Shown here piece by piece: positions 45,026-56,700 of a stretch of 64,000 nt of DNA (position 1 is its first letter; every line of letters begins with the position of its first letter). The notes below the pieces were generated by a model, which was not told the origin of the DNA, did not search any database, and saw only the letters and a list, made by a program, of their open reading frames with translations. The DNA comes from Chitinophagaceae bacterium (GTDB taxonomy: Bacteria; Bacteroidota; Bacteroidia; Chitinophagales; Chitinophagaceae): the NCBI GenBank assembly GCA_023957755.1, contig JAMLGT010000006.1:62001-126000 (forward strand), written 5' to 3'. Both the position numbers and the translations under genes were made by a program.

Positions 45026-46510
45026 CTAGTAGCCCGGGTTTTGCTGTGCCTTCAGTCCCGGATTGGCATTAATCTCAGCCTGTGGAATCGGCAGCACAAT
45101 CTTATCAAAAGTAGTCACGTCGATAGTTTTCGTTCTTGCGGTAATTGGCACTCCTCCAAAATCATCATTAAAGGTTATGGACTTGCCCAGACGAAGCATA
45201 TCGAAATATCTTTGCCCTTCGGTAAAGAGCTCCTTACTCTTTTCATCAAGAATCATATCGATAGTAATGGTAGTAGAAGTGGCAGGAGCAAGACCAGGCG
45301 AGCGTTTTCTAATTTCGTTCAGATAATTTGCGGCTTTCACCTTATCAACCGGTAATGCTGCTTCGGCTGCTATCAGATACATTTCAGACAATCGGATCAC
45401 CTTAATATTCACCGCAGTTCCCGTAGCCTTACCATCTCCGTCTATATTAATATTTCCACTGTATTTGTAGCTTGCTCCCATGTGAATAGGTTCTGTTACA
45501 AATTCTCTATCATCTCCCATAATTCCCCATCTTACATCGGTAGGATCCTGTCCAAGTCGGGCCAGAAAATAGTCGCTCCCAAAATACTGCCCTCTTGCTG
45601 AAGAAGATTTATAGTCCTGCTTTCTATAATAGATACTCAGGCTTGAGCTTCCCAGATCATTCTCGTTTGGCACCATTGCCAGTTCAAAAATTGATTCAGA
45701 GCCAAACTGCTTAGTCCAGGAATTCACCCACTCACTATTAGAATAAGGGGAGTAAGCACCAGAATTGATTACCTCTTCAGCAGCACTTAGCGCACCCGGA
45801 TAATTTCCCATACTTAAAGCCACACGAGCCTGCATTGCTTTATTTGCATAATAATTAATAAAGCCGTTCTTTTTGGTCTTGGAAAGTAATGGCGCTGCAT
45901 CCGTCAGATCCTTTACAATCTGGTTATAATTTTCTTCAACCGTAGCCCTTAACGGATGTGCTGAGGCATCGAGAGGCTCCAGTTCATTAGGAACTCCATA
46001 AGTGGTCTTTGCAAAAGTGTAAGGTTTTCCATAAAGCCTTACAAGATCAAAGTACATAATCGCTCTGGCTGTAAGTGCCTGACCCAGTATATCATTGAAG
46101 TCTTCAACGGTACCGGATGCCTGCAAATCTTTGATATTCTTAATCAGGTTATTGGCCTGAAGTATGCGATTATACATATCATTCCAGAAACCCTCTTCCG
46201 GGCTTGTTGCTGCCGAATGATTGAAATCATAATAGCTGCTCAGTCCTCTTCCTAAGGTTCGCGTCGTAACCTCTCCCCCCTTGGCTTCTGCATACACGAT
46301 AAAATTGCGGCCATAATAGGAAAGATCTGTCATCCCTCTCATGATTCCTGTGATCATCACTTGTGCATCTGCTTTGGTTTTCACAGCAGTCGCTGCATCA
46401 CCCGAGTTGGTCGGGGCTTCATCCAGAAAATCTTTGCTACAAGAATACATTCCCAGGAAGCAGACTGCTCCAAGAATTACGAATAGCTTTGTGATATTAA
46501 TCTTTTTCAT
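45026..46510 (-). CDS. SusD/RagB-family nutrient-binding outer-membrane lipoprotein (pair 1)
   Basis: 494 residues. The signal ends in lipobox 'GMYSC' (Cys24), followed by 'SKDFLDEAPT', the usual SusD start. Helical repeats 'NDMYNRILQANNLIKNI' and 'ALTARAIMYFDLVRLYGKPY' form the TPR-like scaffold. The C-terminal 'IRLSEMYLIAAEAAL' and 'DEKSKELFTEGQRYFDMLRLG' are family blocks. It caps the SusC pore encoded 20 bp upstream. The ligand cannot be read from the sequence. Confidence 0.94.
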   Translation of the reverse strand: MKKINITKLFVILGAVCFLGMYSCSKDFLDEAPTNSGDAATAVKTKADAQVMITGIMRGMTDLSYYGRNFIVYAEAKGGEVTTRTLGRGLSSYYDFNHSAATSPEEGFWNDMYNRILQANNLIKNIKDLQASGTVEDFNDILGQALTARAIMYFDLVRLYGKPYTFAKTTYGVPNELEPLDASAHPLRATVEENYNQIVKDLTDAAPLLSKTKKNGFINYYANKAMQARVALSMGNYPGALSAAEEVINSGAYSPYSNSEWVNSWTKQFGSESIFELAMVPNENDLGSSSLSIYYRKQDYKSSSARGQYFGSDYFLARLGQDPTDVRWGIMGDDREFVTEPIHMGASYKYSGNINIDGDGKATGTAVNIKVIRLSEMYLIAAEAALPVDKVKAANYLNEIRKRSPGLAPATSTTITIDMILDEKSKELFTEGQRYFDMLRLGKSITFNDDFGGVPITARTKTIDVTTFDKIVLPIPQAEINANPGLKAQQNPGY

Positions 46511-46530
46511 GTCTATAATCTTTTTTTGAA

Positions 46531-49500
46531 TTAGAATGTTATTTCAAGTCCAAAAGTGTACCCTTTAGAATAAGGTATTTCCCACCCTTTTGTAGAGAAT
46601 CTGTTTACCTCTGGGTCAGCATGCTTGTATTTTGCAAGTGTCAGCAGGTTGGAGCCCACTGCATACACCCTGAGGTTTGAAATACCAATCTTCTGAGTAA
46701 TCGCTGAAGAGAAATTGTATCCCAGTCGAATATTCTTTAATCTCAGGAAAGTAGCACTGTAAAGGTGTCTGCTGCTATACTGGGTTACGCCTTCCTCATC
46801 TGTACCTCTCACTTTCGGGAGTGTGCCTTTGGGATTTTTTTCCGTCCACATATCATCTACGGCATATTGTGATCTCATCCTTTCCCAATACAAACCGTCG
46901 TCTGCGACCATCTGGTCAACGGCATCATAAATCCATCCTCCCAACTTATAAATAAAATTCAATCCCAGATAAAATCCCTTGTAATTAGCTTCAGTATTTA
47001 TACCTCCTACAAAAGCAGGGAATGCATCGCCTATGATTACATAGTTTGCGTTGTTAAAGTCATAAGTAGCCCCTCTGTCATTCCAAAGAAAATCACCGGC
47101 CTTTTTATCATTCGGATCATTCACATAAAACACATTTACCCCATTGGTAGGATCCACTCCTCCATACTCATAACCATAGAATGCAAGCGTAGATTGCCCT
47201 TCACGATAAATATACTGTCCTCTCTCATCCACATTGTCATACCAGATAATATCTGCGCCATCACTCAATTTGGTTACTTTAGATTTAATAGCAGAGCCAT
47301 TTACACTCGCACTCCACGTAAAGCCAGGACGCTGAATGATGTTACCACCTAATAATATCTCAACACCACGGTTGTTGATAGAGCCAATATTCTTCAAAGA
47401 AGTACTGAATCCTGTAACCCTTGAAATAGGTACACTCTGCAAAAGGTCTTTCGAATTCCTGTTGAAATATTCAATGGTACCATAAATTCTGTTTTTAAAT
47501 AAACTAAACTCCAGCGCAATATCAGTAGAATAGTTTGTCTCCCAAGACAGGTTCGGATCTGCAATATTTGTAAGCGTGCCACCTGCCTGGCTCATATAGT
47601 TGGCAGAATAACCCACAAGTGATCTCCACCCATAGTTTGACGGCGGCAGTGTGCCGTTCACTCCATAAGATGCGCGCAGCCTCATGTTACTGATAAAGTC
47701 ATACTTCTTCATAAAGTTTTCTTTGTCAATACTCCATGCACCTCCTACTGACCAAAAATTACCCCAGCGGGAATCAGGGCCTAATTTAGAGCTGCCATCG
47801 CGCCTGAAGGATGCCGACAGATAATACTTCTTGCTGAAGTTGTATTCTAATCTTGAAATATAGGATACTATGGAGTTGCCCCATGAATAGCCACTCGCAT
47901 CCTTCTTCCCTGCTGTGGCCACTGTATGCAGGTTACTAGCGGGCAGGTCGGTACCCGTAGCTCTCTGAAAGTCGGTCTCATGCTTCTCAGCTTCATACCC
48001 TGCCAGAAAATCCAGCCTGTTTTCACCAAAACTTCTTCCATAATTTAATGTGGTAGAAGAAACAATCCTTCTTTCGTTAGTAGCCATTTCATGCACCTTA
48101 CCAATGCCGTCTCCTCTGAAATGAATTCGGCTATAATATAAATGCTCTTTGGTTTCTGAATTATCGTAAGAAAAAATGGTCTGAAGGCTAAGTTCCGGTA
48201 AAATATTTACCTTAAGCCTTTCCTGTGCTCTGGTAGAGTACACCTTTGAATTGTTTTCCCATTCTTTGTCATAAAACAGGTTGTTCTGAGCGCCGCTGTT
48301 TCCATATACAGGCAACCAGGGCAATCCGGTCTTGTAATCTGTTGGCCAATAAACTCCAAAATAACGGCTATGGGTCGCTTCAAAATAATTTTGTCCGGCA
48401 TTATCTGTATCGTTAAAGCCTGACAATTTTGTTCTTGCTGCGCTTACATTGGTGGCGAACTCAATAAGTTTACCGATCTTTTGTGTAAGATTTAGCCGTC
48501 CGGAAAACCTGTCATAATCATTCACATATACCCTGCCCTGATTCTTGCTGTACGAAAAAGAACTGAAGTAGGTAGTCTTGTCATTACCTCCGCTGACAGA
48601 CAGGTCGTTGGTCTGATTAATTGCTGATCTGAAATACACATTTGACCAGTCAAAAAACTTTCCATCTCTGTTTTCTACACCATCTGTAAGGCCCGTAATA
48701 ATTACTCTTTCATCAGGTTCGGTACCTGAGGTAGTAAACGCATAACCATACCTCTTGAACCTGTTGTTCAATGTCTTTAGAGCATAAGTGTTGGACTCTG
48801 CTGCGGTACCCCCGTCGGAAAATTCTGCATCATAATAAACTCTGTACAGATAATCGATATTATCCTGGGTACTGGCAGGCTCCCAGTTATCGGTAGCCCA
48901 TGAGGGAGAAAATCCGATTGAGGTCTTAAAGTTTATAGTGGGTTTACCCGCTTTTCCCCTTTTGGTAGTGATTACGACAACACCGTTTGCCGCGCGTGAG
49001 CCGTATAGCGAAGCGGCAGCCGCATCTTTCAAAATAGAAATAGATTCTATGTCTTCCGGATTCAGCGTGTTCATAATGTTGTTTGTAGAATAAATGTAAT
49101 CTCCCATCTGGCCTGTGTTTCCTGAAGAAACGGGTACGCCATCAATCACGTATAAGGGTTCTGTAGAGGCATTCATCGAACCAATACCACGAATTTGAAT
49201 GCTGGTAGTGGACCCGACAGTCGCTGACCCCTGCGTTATACTTACACCCGGAGCCTTTCCTACCAGGGCAGATTCAAAAGACGTCGCCGGGATATCTTTA
49301 ATATCACCTCCCTTTACGACCGAAGCGGACCCTGTGAACGTTTCTTTGGTTGAAGAACCATAGGCCACCATTATCACTTCATCAAGTTGTTGTGCATCAT
49401 CTACCATAACGGCATCTACCTGAGTGCGGCCGTTTACAGCCACCTCCTGAGTCTGATAACCGACACTCGAAAAAATCAAAACTGCATTTGATGCCACATT

Positions 49501-49683
49501 CTGAAGAGTATAATGGCCTTCGGCATCAGCCGAAACGCCTGCGGTCGTGCCTTTCACAACCACGCTTGCAGGAATCGGGGTTCCATTCTGAGAGGTAACG
49601 GTGCCCTTAACCTGGATTCTGGACTGTGCCAGGGTTCCGAGGCTAAGAACCATACCTGCTACAAGTAATAAATAAGTCCTCAT
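46531..49683 (-). CDS. SusC/RagA-family TonB-linked outer-membrane transporter (pair 1)
   Basis: 1,050 residues from the ATG at 49683, with signal 'LLLVAGMVLSLGTLAQ'. A carboxypeptidase-D-like regulatory domain follows ('IQVKGTVTSQNGTPIPASVV'), then a TonB box/plug region ('DEVIMVAYGSSTKETFTGS', 'GKAPGVSITQGSATVGSTTSI', 'LYGSRAANGVVVITTKRGK') and a 22-strand barrel that ends in 'YTFGLEITF'. It imports a ligand delivered by the paired SusD with energy from TonB. A start at 49794 would put 37 extra residues before the signal sequence and is rejected. No GH, PL or sigma/anti-sigma genes are adjacent. Confidence 0.95.
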   Translation of the reverse strand: MRTYLLLVAGMVLSLGTLAQSRIQVKGTVTSQNGTPIPASVVVKGTTAGVSADAEGHYTLQNVASNAVLIFSSVGYQTQEVAVNGRTQVDAVMVDDAQQLDEVIMVAYGSSTKETFTGSASVVKGGDIKDIPATSFESALVGKAPGVSITQGSATVGSTTSIQIRGIGSMNASTEPLYVIDGVPVSSGNTGQMGDYIYSTNNIMNTLNPEDIESISILKDAAAASLYGSRAANGVVVITTKRGKAGKPTINFKTSIGFSPSWATDNWEPASTQDNIDYLYRVYYDAEFSDGGTAAESNTYALKTLNNRFKRYGYAFTTSGTEPDERVIITGLTDGVENRDGKFFDWSNVYFRSAINQTNDLSVSGGNDKTTYFSSFSYSKNQGRVYVNDYDRFSGRLNLTQKIGKLIEFATNVSAARTKLSGFNDTDNAGQNYFEATHSRYFGVYWPTDYKTGLPWLPVYGNSGAQNNLFYDKEWENNSKVYSTRAQERLKVNILPELSLQTIFSYDNSETKEHLYYSRIHFRGDGIGKVHEMATNERRIVSSTTLNYGRSFGENRLDFLAGYEAEKHETDFQRATGTDLPASNLHTVATAGKKDASGYSWGNSIVSYISRLEYNFSKKYYLSASFRRDGSSKLGPDSRWGNFWSVGGAWSIDKENFMKKYDFISNMRLRASYGVNGTLPPSNYGWRSLVGYSANYMSQAGGTLTNIADPNLSWETNYSTDIALEFSLFKNRIYGTIEYFNRNSKDLLQSVPISRVTGFSTSLKNIGSINNRGVEILLGGNIIQRPGFTWSASVNGSAIKSKVTKLSDGADIIWYDNVDERGQYIYREGQSTLAFYGYEYGGVDPTNGVNVFYVNDPNDKKAGDFLWNDRGATYDFNNANYVIIGDAFPAFVGGINTEANYKGFYLGLNFIYKLGGWIYDAVDQMVADDGLYWERMRSQYAVDDMWTEKNPKGTLPKVRGTDEEGVTQYSSRHLYSATFLRLKNIRLGYNFSSAITQKIGISNLRVYAVGSNLLTLAKYKHADPEVNRFSTKGWEIPYSKGYTFGLEITF

Positions 49684-50014
49684 AACTTTTGTTTTTGGTA
49701 AAAAAATGGAGAAAAATAAATGGTTCAAACTGAGTTTATACTGGATAAAATTTTTGATTGGATTAGGTCTGTCATCTTTGGTTTTGGTAGGCATCTATTG
49801 CTGATCCACACTACACTACCTCATTAACAGATGATTGCTTAAGTTAGTTTTGTTAGTTGGTTATACTAGTCCTGGTCTTTTTATGACAAATAATGTCGAA
49901 TTAATGCTGCACCAAAATAAAAAATATTTTTATTTTCTCTTCTGTAATTCCCTGTGACATAACAGTTATTCATTTAAAGTCCGGCTAAATAAAAGTTCAG
50001 CCTACTAGCGCAAG
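49684..50014. other. Intergenic 331 bp upstream of susC pair 1
   Basis: A/T-rich, without a supported gene. It should hold the susC promoter and the end of the S9 peptidase transcript. GGCT / AGCC around an AT-rich loop near 49982-50001 is a weak hairpin. No exact TAnnTTTG with a spaced TTTG was found. Confidence 0.35.
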
Positions 50015-52129
50015 TCACTTTTTCTCCATTACCTTACGCCTCAGGAAGTCCACAGTAGCTTCATAAATCTTTACCAGATTCTCAAACCTCAGCCAGTGGT
50101 GGGTATCATCAGGGATCACCAGCGATTCGGTGTACACCCCCTTTCTTACAAGGCGATTATACAAGTCCACGCTTTCACTGAATTGCACACTCCGGTCATC
50201 GTCCGCATGAATTAACAACACCGGCGACTCCCATGTGTCCACAAATGAAATTGGTGATGAATACCATGCTACTGAGTCAGCCATTGCTGCATCTGGTGCA
50301 TGTTCGAAATTGGTGGTGTACTGCTTCGCCGGCATCTCGCTATGCACTCCCGAAATATCTACACCTGCTGCGAATAAATCAGAGTCCTTACCCAAACCTG
50401 CGGCTGTAAGGTAACCTCCGTATGAACCACCATACAACCCAATCCTTTTCGCATCTACAAACGGTTGTGCTGCCAGCCATTTACCGGCTGCACGAATATC
50501 CTGATATTCCGAAAGGCCACGGCTACCGCCACCTTCCGGATGGTGAAAATCATTTCCATAACCAATCCCCAGTCTGTAATTCACTGATAATACTACAAAC
50601 CCCATCTGAGCCAGCTTCTGATTGACCGCATAATGAGCCGCATAGTAATCACTGTAATTCCAACCCAACTGCATTTGCCGCATGGGTCCGCCATGGATGG
50701 CAATTACGGCCGGTCTCTTTACTGCCCCACCTGCTGTTTTGAACAGTTGCGCATGGATGGCAATGCCATCAGGGGCATTGAAAATAACCTGTACAGGCTC
50801 TACCAAATTTTCCTTGTTATACTCTTTGGAAAGAAACGCAGTTCCTATCAACCTCACCTCCTTTGTAGCCATATCCATCACTGCCGGTAGTGAGGGGCGA
50901 TACACATCCGAACTTATGAAAGCAAGCTTATCAGTTCCAAGGAAAACCGGCTTTGCCTCAATACCATCTCCCTGTGTCAACATTCTCATATCTGCTTTAT
51001 CTACTGAGACTATCCCAATGTGCCTGCGATCAATATCCTGCCTGTCAACTCCCGTATTGGCACTGAACAATAGCCGGCTACCATCAGGTGACAGCCTGAT
51101 GTACTCCACCATAAAATTGCCCGGAGTAAGCAATAGAGGTGCTCCACCGGCAGGTGAAACAGAATAAAGATGAGGCCAGTTGTCCATAGTCGATAAGAAG
51201 ACAATTCTATTATTGCCTGTCCAATGCAAATTGAACCTTCCATCTGTTGTGGGCACACTGCCTCTGAGCGTGCGGGGCGATTTCCATATCACCCGACTCC
51301 CTTCTTTACCTATGTCGGCCACCCTGATTTCCCATGGCCTGGGCTGTTGTTTCAAAATTGAGTCGGGGGCACCACCTCCACCATTAAGCCTCACATAAAC
51401 TACCTGCATACCATCAGGAGACCACTTTGGTGACATATCTCTGGCAAATGCAGGATCAATCCACTGTATCGGAGTTAGGTTATCCCTATAGATTCCAATT
51501 AGAGAATGATCATTCCTTGCGGATACAAACAAGAGTTTACTACCATCGGGCGACCACTCTATAGCGCTGCAACTGCCTCTTGCGAAAAACAACTGACCGG
51601 CTTTCGAAGAGCCGTCGATGGGTACACTCCATACACTCCCACCTTTCAGGAAAGTCACCTTCTTACTATCTGGTGTTATTATAGGTTGGCTCGAAGCAGG
51701 ATCCGTGGCAAGCAGATACGCTTTCCCATCCGAGATATTAAAGCTCCATAACTCAAACGATGTTTTCACAGGTGATGACAGCGGATTCACAGGTAGTTCC
51801 TCAGACCAGTTGCCATCCGGCTCGCCGCCTCTGCAGTAGATAATCCACTTTCCGTCAGGGGAAAACCGTAGCATGCTGATTACCTGACCATCATCCACAT
51901 CAAAATTGGTCAGTCGCCTGAAGGTGAGCCCTGCATCCTCACTTAAATATATGTTTCGCTTACCCTGAAGATTAAATACCCACGCTAACCGATTGGCCGA
52001 GGGGGCAGCAGTCAGTTCTGACGGAGCAGGAAAACTCAGTAAGTCTCTCAATGTGGGTTGTGCTGAGACCTCTGCTCCTAATCCCAGCATGCACAGTAAT
52101 AAAAACGGTGTGATTATATTTCTCATCAT
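50015..52129 (-). CDS. Exported S9-family prolyl-oligopeptidase-like serine peptidase
   Basis: About 704 residues with signal 'PFLLLCMLGLGAEVSAQ'. A seven-bladed beta-propeller (WD40-like/TolB-like repeats such as 'MLRFSPDGKWIIYCR', 'IEWSPDGSKLLFVSARND' and 'PKWSPDGMQVVYVRLN') precedes a C-terminal alpha/beta-hydrolase. The nucleophile Ser is in 'GLYGGSYGGYLTAAG', the Asp in 'LIHADDDRSV' and the His in 'IPDDTHHWLRF'. The family cleaves short peptides or N-acyl dipeptides. It follows susD pair 2 on the same strand after a terminator (155-bp gap). Peptide uptake through these SusCD systems is an inference from the neighbours. The ATG at 52129 is used; a TTG at 52138 is possible. Confidence 0.9.
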   Translation of the reverse strand: MMRNIITPFLLLCMLGLGAEVSAQPTLRDLLSFPAPSELTAAPSANRLAWVFNLQGKRNIYLSEDAGLTFRRLTNFDVDDGQVISMLRFSPDGKWIIYCRGGEPDGNWSEELPVNPLSSPVKTSFELWSFNISDGKAYLLATDPASSQPIITPDSKKVTFLKGGSVWSVPIDGSSKAGQLFFARGSCSAIEWSPDGSKLLFVSARNDHSLIGIYRDNLTPIQWIDPAFARDMSPKWSPDGMQVVYVRLNGGGGAPDSILKQQPRPWEIRVADIGKEGSRVIWKSPRTLRGSVPTTDGRFNLHWTGNNRIVFLSTMDNWPHLYSVSPAGGAPLLLTPGNFMVEYIRLSPDGSRLLFSANTGVDRQDIDRRHIGIVSVDKADMRMLTQGDGIEAKPVFLGTDKLAFISSDVYRPSLPAVMDMATKEVRLIGTAFLSKEYNKENLVEPVQVIFNAPDGIAIHAQLFKTAGGAVKRPAVIAIHGGPMRQMQLGWNYSDYYAAHYAVNQKLAQMGFVVLSVNYRLGIGYGNDFHHPEGGGSRGLSEYQDIRAAGKWLAAQPFVDAKRIGLYGGSYGGYLTAAGLGKDSDLFAAGVDISGVHSEMPAKQYTTNFEHAPDAAMADSVAWYSSPISFVDTWESPVLLIHADDDRSVQFSESVDLYNRLVRKGVYTESLVIPDDTHHWLRFENLVKIYEATVDFLRRKVMEKK

Positions 52130-52221
52130 AATACTCAAATTTGAAGGCAGCAGTTGAAAGTGGTACTAAAATTACGCGAATCCGGTAACGGAAAATAGAT
52201 TTTATAATTTTCGCCACCTCT

Positions 52222-52256
52222 TAAAAAAACAAGGCTGCCCGTGGTGTGACAGCCTT
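52222..52256 (-). terminator. Terminator after susD pair 2
   Basis: On the minus strand AAGGCTG and CAGCCTT form a 7-bp stem with a 12-nt loop, followed by G and a run of seven T. It lies 28 bp past the susD stop, so the S9 peptidase gene has its own promoter or depends on read-through. Confidence 0.75.
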
Positions 52257-52284
52257 ATTACCTTTTCAAAAAAACAAGAAAACT

Positions 52285-53694
52285 CTATTTATCCCACCAG
52301 AGATGATCTGTTCTCTCGTAGGCAGGCACATTGGCTCCATTTCTGGAAGTTTCTGTACTTGGATAATCAGCTCTTCTGATAAAAGTAGAAAGTGTAGCAT
52401 TTACAGGCATACCAAAACCCTGATAATTAAAGTCAAACCTACGCATATCTGTCCAGGTTATAGGTTGCAGGAAGGTAGCCACATATTTCTCCTTCATAAT
52501 CAGCTTAAGTGTCAGATTATCTTTCCCTACAGACACCGCAGGGTTATTAATATAGGTATCGATAGCGGCAGCGGCTACTCCCATTTTTTCCATGTGTGCA
52601 CGAATACCGGCAAGATAGGCATCATAAGCACGCTGTGTTTGTCCGCCACGAAGTGCAGCTTCTGCTTCCGTAAACCTTATCTCTGCGTTAGTCAGCATCA
52701 GAAGAGGAGAGGTCTCTGAAGAGTACCATTTACCTACATCCAGATAACACTGTACATGGTCTGTATTTCTTACCCCCTGGAATCCTGCTCCATTAGGAGT
52801 TCCCACATACGTTCCGCCGTCGGTCGGGAATGTAATCTCAGGTAAGCGAGGATCAAAAACGCCGTAGATGGTGCCATTGGTGGCATCCACAAAATACTTA
52901 CTCAGCCATACATCCAATACCAGATTGGCATTGTTTCTTGCAAGTTGTGCCCAAGGGTTCCTTACCTCAAAGGCATCTAACTCCGCATCGTCGCTGTTTG
53001 ATGAATAAGCATTATTCACTGCTGCCAGCACCTCTGAAGCATTATATGACGGCAGCTTACTAACCTGGTTGAGTAAACGTGCTTTTAGTGCGTATGCAGT
53101 TTTTACCCAGGCGGACACATCGCCACCATGTATATAGTCTGCATTTCCGTCCATTCCATCTACAGCAGCCGGTTGGCTCAGGAGCGCAATCCCTCTTCCA
53201 ATCAATGCGAGGCAGGTGTCATAAATCCCCTGTTGAGAATCATACTTGGGAGCCATATTTGCTCCTCCGACAAAAGCCTCAGAATAAGGCAAATCGCCCC
53301 ATGCATCAGAAGCAAGGCTAAGGTTAAAGGCAGTAAGAATATCTGCTACCCCGGCGTATGCAACCAGATTTTGCTCCAGTGCTGCTTTTCGCATATCGTA
53401 CAAATCAGTCAGGGTATTATAGATACTACCCCAGGCAGTAGTAGGGTCTGACTGCTGGTAGGTATCTGCCGTACCACTCACACTGGGTGAAGCAAGATTC
53501 TGCACATAGTAAGAAGTGAGATTTCCCAGATAATACACATTATATGGCGTCAAATTGGTAACGTTAGCAAGTAATCCCTGAATGGGAGGGTCTGTACTCG
53601 CATTGGGGTTAGCATTGATATCAAGATATTTCTCACACCCTGAGACCGCAGCCATTATTACCATCAAATAAATAAGTTTCAAATATCTTTTCAT
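52285..53694 (-). CDS. SusD/RagB-family lipoprotein (pair 2, SusD-like_2 type)
   Basis: 469 residues with lipobox 'AVSGC' (Cys20), then 'EKYLDINANPNASTDPP', the start of the SusD-like_2 subfamily. 'NLTSYYVQNLA', 'SDAWGDLPYSEAF' and 'KARLLNQVSKLP' are family helices; 'LLMLTNAEIRFTEAEAALRGG' is the conserved tetratricopeptide-like core. The C-terminus ends 'ERTDHLWWDK'. It lies 11 bp after the SusC gene of pair 2. The subfamily is often tied to peptides or small molecules rather than to starch, but the ligand is not known. Confidence 0.92.
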   Translation of the reverse strand: MKRYLKLIYLMVIMAAVSGCEKYLDINANPNASTDPPIQGLLANVTNLTPYNVYYLGNLTSYYVQNLASPSVSGTADTYQQSDPTTAWGSIYNTLTDLYDMRKAALEQNLVAYAGVADILTAFNLSLASDAWGDLPYSEAFVGGANMAPKYDSQQGIYDTCLALIGRGIALLSQPAAVDGMDGNADYIHGGDVSAWVKTAYALKARLLNQVSKLPSYNASEVLAAVNNAYSSNSDDAELDAFEVRNPWAQLARNNANLVLDVWLSKYFVDATNGTIYGVFDPRLPEITFPTDGGTYVGTPNGAGFQGVRNTDHVQCYLDVGKWYSSETSPLLMLTNAEIRFTEAEAALRGGQTQRAYDAYLAGIRAHMEKMGVAAAAIDTYINNPAVSVGKDNLTLKLIMKEKYVATFLQPITWTDMRRFDFNYQGFGMPVNATLSTFIRRADYPSTETSRNGANVPAYERTDHLWWDK

Positions 53695-53705
53695 GATGAT
53701 AAAAT

Positions 53706-56700
53706 TTAAAAGGTTATATTAATGCTGAACAAATAGTTGCGCAATGGAGGATAAGTAAATCCAGCCTGAGAACTACTTGTCAGATCTCCGGTCATTGCAT
53801 CGCTGGCCTCCGGGTCAAAACCATTATACTTCGTCGAGAGCCATAAGTTATTGCCGGTAAAGCTTATAGTTGCATTATTCATGAAGGTTTTCTTCAGCAG
53901 GGATGCAGGTATTGAATAGCTCAGCGCTATTGTACGCAAGCGAATCCAACTGGCATCCTGTACAAAGTTTTCACTTACCCCACGATAGTAGGCTCTATAA
54001 TATCCATCTTTGTAATCCACACCATCCGGGCCCATGCCCTGGCCTTTGAATACTGACTTTGTATTAGGTGTGCCATCTTCCAACACACCGGGGAATACCA
54101 CCATCTGGTCTCTGTCCTCAGTATATTTAGCAATACCAAAGGCTGCCATGAAGTTGTCTAACTGGTTCCATTTTTCAAGCCCCTGCTGAGTGTCGAACAT
54201 GAAGCTGAGTGACACATTCTTGTATTTGAGAGTATTACTCCAGCTTCCGATCCAGTCTGGCATTGAGTTACCTAAAATTTTCTGAGCTGTTTCCCTAACA
54301 GGGAATCCGTTTGCACCTATAATAATAGGCAGACTTTTATCTATTCTGAACGGTTCAGGAGTCTTGCCTCCATAATAGCGTTTCCACGAAGTACCATAAA
54401 TATCTCCGACAGAATAGCCTGGCCTGTAAAGGAAGGAAGGTCCTGATCCAGCATACCCAAACGAAGAGCCTCCGGTGATATAATCCAAACTCTTATATAC
54501 TGAAACCACCTTGTTTTTATTAGCCGAGAAATTAATCTGAGACTCCCATGTGAAATCACCTGATTGGATTGGCTTTCCTGACACAGTCAGCTCCACACCT
54601 TTGTTTTGAATTTCTCCCGCATTCAGTGTAATGCTGGTTTGTCCGGTACCGGGTGCAGTAGATACATCCATAATCAAATCTTTACTGTTTGATTTGTACC
54701 ATGTAAAATTCAATCCCAAACGGTTATTAAAGAAACTGAGGTCGGTACCTACTTCGAAAGCGGTAGTCAACTCTGGCTTAAGAGAAGGGTCTCCGGCAGC
54801 ATTATCTCTGGTATAACGAACTACATTATTGATTGGGGCGCCGGTAGGTGTATATACCACGCTTGTGCTATACGGATTCGCATCCTTTCCGATCTGGGCT
54901 AAAGACAACCTCAACTTACCTTCATTCATCCAGGAAGGAACCTTCAACATATCTGAGAATACATAGCTCAAACTTGCAGATGGATAAAAGAAAGAACGAT
55001 TATCCTGTTCCAGAGAAGAGGTCCAGTCATTCCTTCCGGTCAAGGTAAGGAACAGATAATTATTATAAGAAGCAGTAAACTCACCATAAGCGCCTATAAT
55101 TCTATACACTTGATCATACTGTCCCACATACTGTGTCTTGGCATTGCCGAGTGTAAAAAGATTATAAATCACGAGATCATATCCTTCTGCTGCTACCATT
55201 CCTCTTGAACGATCGAGCAGGTCATGACCCAGCCTGAGTGATGTTTTAAACTTATCGTTCCAGTCTTTGCTGAAAGTAATCATCAGGTTGGAGTTGATTT
55301 GTCTGAAATTATTAACATACTTCCCTACATAACCATCTCCGTTATCATCAGACCCAACCACCTCGCCGGGAACTCCTTTCGGGCCCGGAGCAGTACCGGT
55401 ACGTTTATCACCATATACGTCCATCCCTACACGGTAGGTTGCAGTTACCCACTTGGCAGGACTATAGGTAAAGTCCAGGCTACCAATCATGCGGTCATTA
55501 TTGCTGCGAAAGCGATTGGTATAAACAGACCACCATGCGTTGTTATTGCCATAAGTATTCTGGGTGCCATCAGGTTTGATGTAATCTCTTACATCCCAGC
55601 GGGGCGACCAGTATGAAAGGTTTTCATTGAAACGGTTTGCATCGTAAAAATTACCATCAGTATTGATATAATAGAACTGAGCTCCCATAGCAAACTTATC
55701 ATTGAACTTCAGTCTGCCGTTAATTCTGGCAGACATTTCCTGATACCAGGTCCAGGGAATGGTACCATTTTGTTTGAAGTAAGATAAGGATGAAGACATG
55801 GTTGCCTTTTCCGTGCCTCCTGAAAGGGAGATTGTATTTCTAAACTGATTCCCATCTACATACGCACGAGCATATTGATTAAAAAGTTTATCAGGATGTG
55901 TAGGATCCAGCGCTTTTGCATTCGCTACTGTGGGGCCCCACTCCGGCCAGAAAGACTCATTGTCATATTCTCCCTTATATCCCTGCGAAAACTTATTCTG
56001 TACTTCAGGAAACTTATTGACCTGATCTATACCGTAAGTTGCCGAATAGTTAATTCTGAACCTGCCGGCCTGACCCGATTTAGTCGTAATTACTACTACA
56101 CCATTGGCACCGCGCAATCCATATAGGGCAGTTGCAGCACCGCCTCTCAACACATTGATGCTTTCCACATCTTCAGGGTTAATATCAGATGCACGATTAG
56201 GCATTGAAGCCGGTAAACCGCCTCCTGTACCCTGGCCTGATGTGGTATTATCAATAGGAATACCATCTATAACAAACAATGGCTCTGTTCCAAGATTCAA
56301 TGAGTTAACACCTCTGATGAGGATGTTAGAACCCTGGCCTGGCCCACCTCCTGCACTGGTAATAGTCACACCGGCTACCTTACCCTGTAATGCATTGATA
56401 AGGTTGGGCTGATGCGATTCTGTAATTTCTTTGGAATCGACACCCTGGGCTGCATAGCCCAATGAACGTTTTTGCCTGGTAATCCCCAGAGCTGTTACTA
56501 CTACTTCCGACAAAGCTCCCGATGGTTTCAATGTTACGGTAACCACCAACTGGTTGCCGACACTCACCTCCTGAGCTTCAAAGTTTACTGAGGTAACAAC
56601 CAATACAGGATTTGCTCCTGTTACACCAATTGAGAACTCTCCGTTTTCATTGGCAGAAACCGTATTGGTGGTTCCTTTCTGATTAACTGTTGCCATAGGC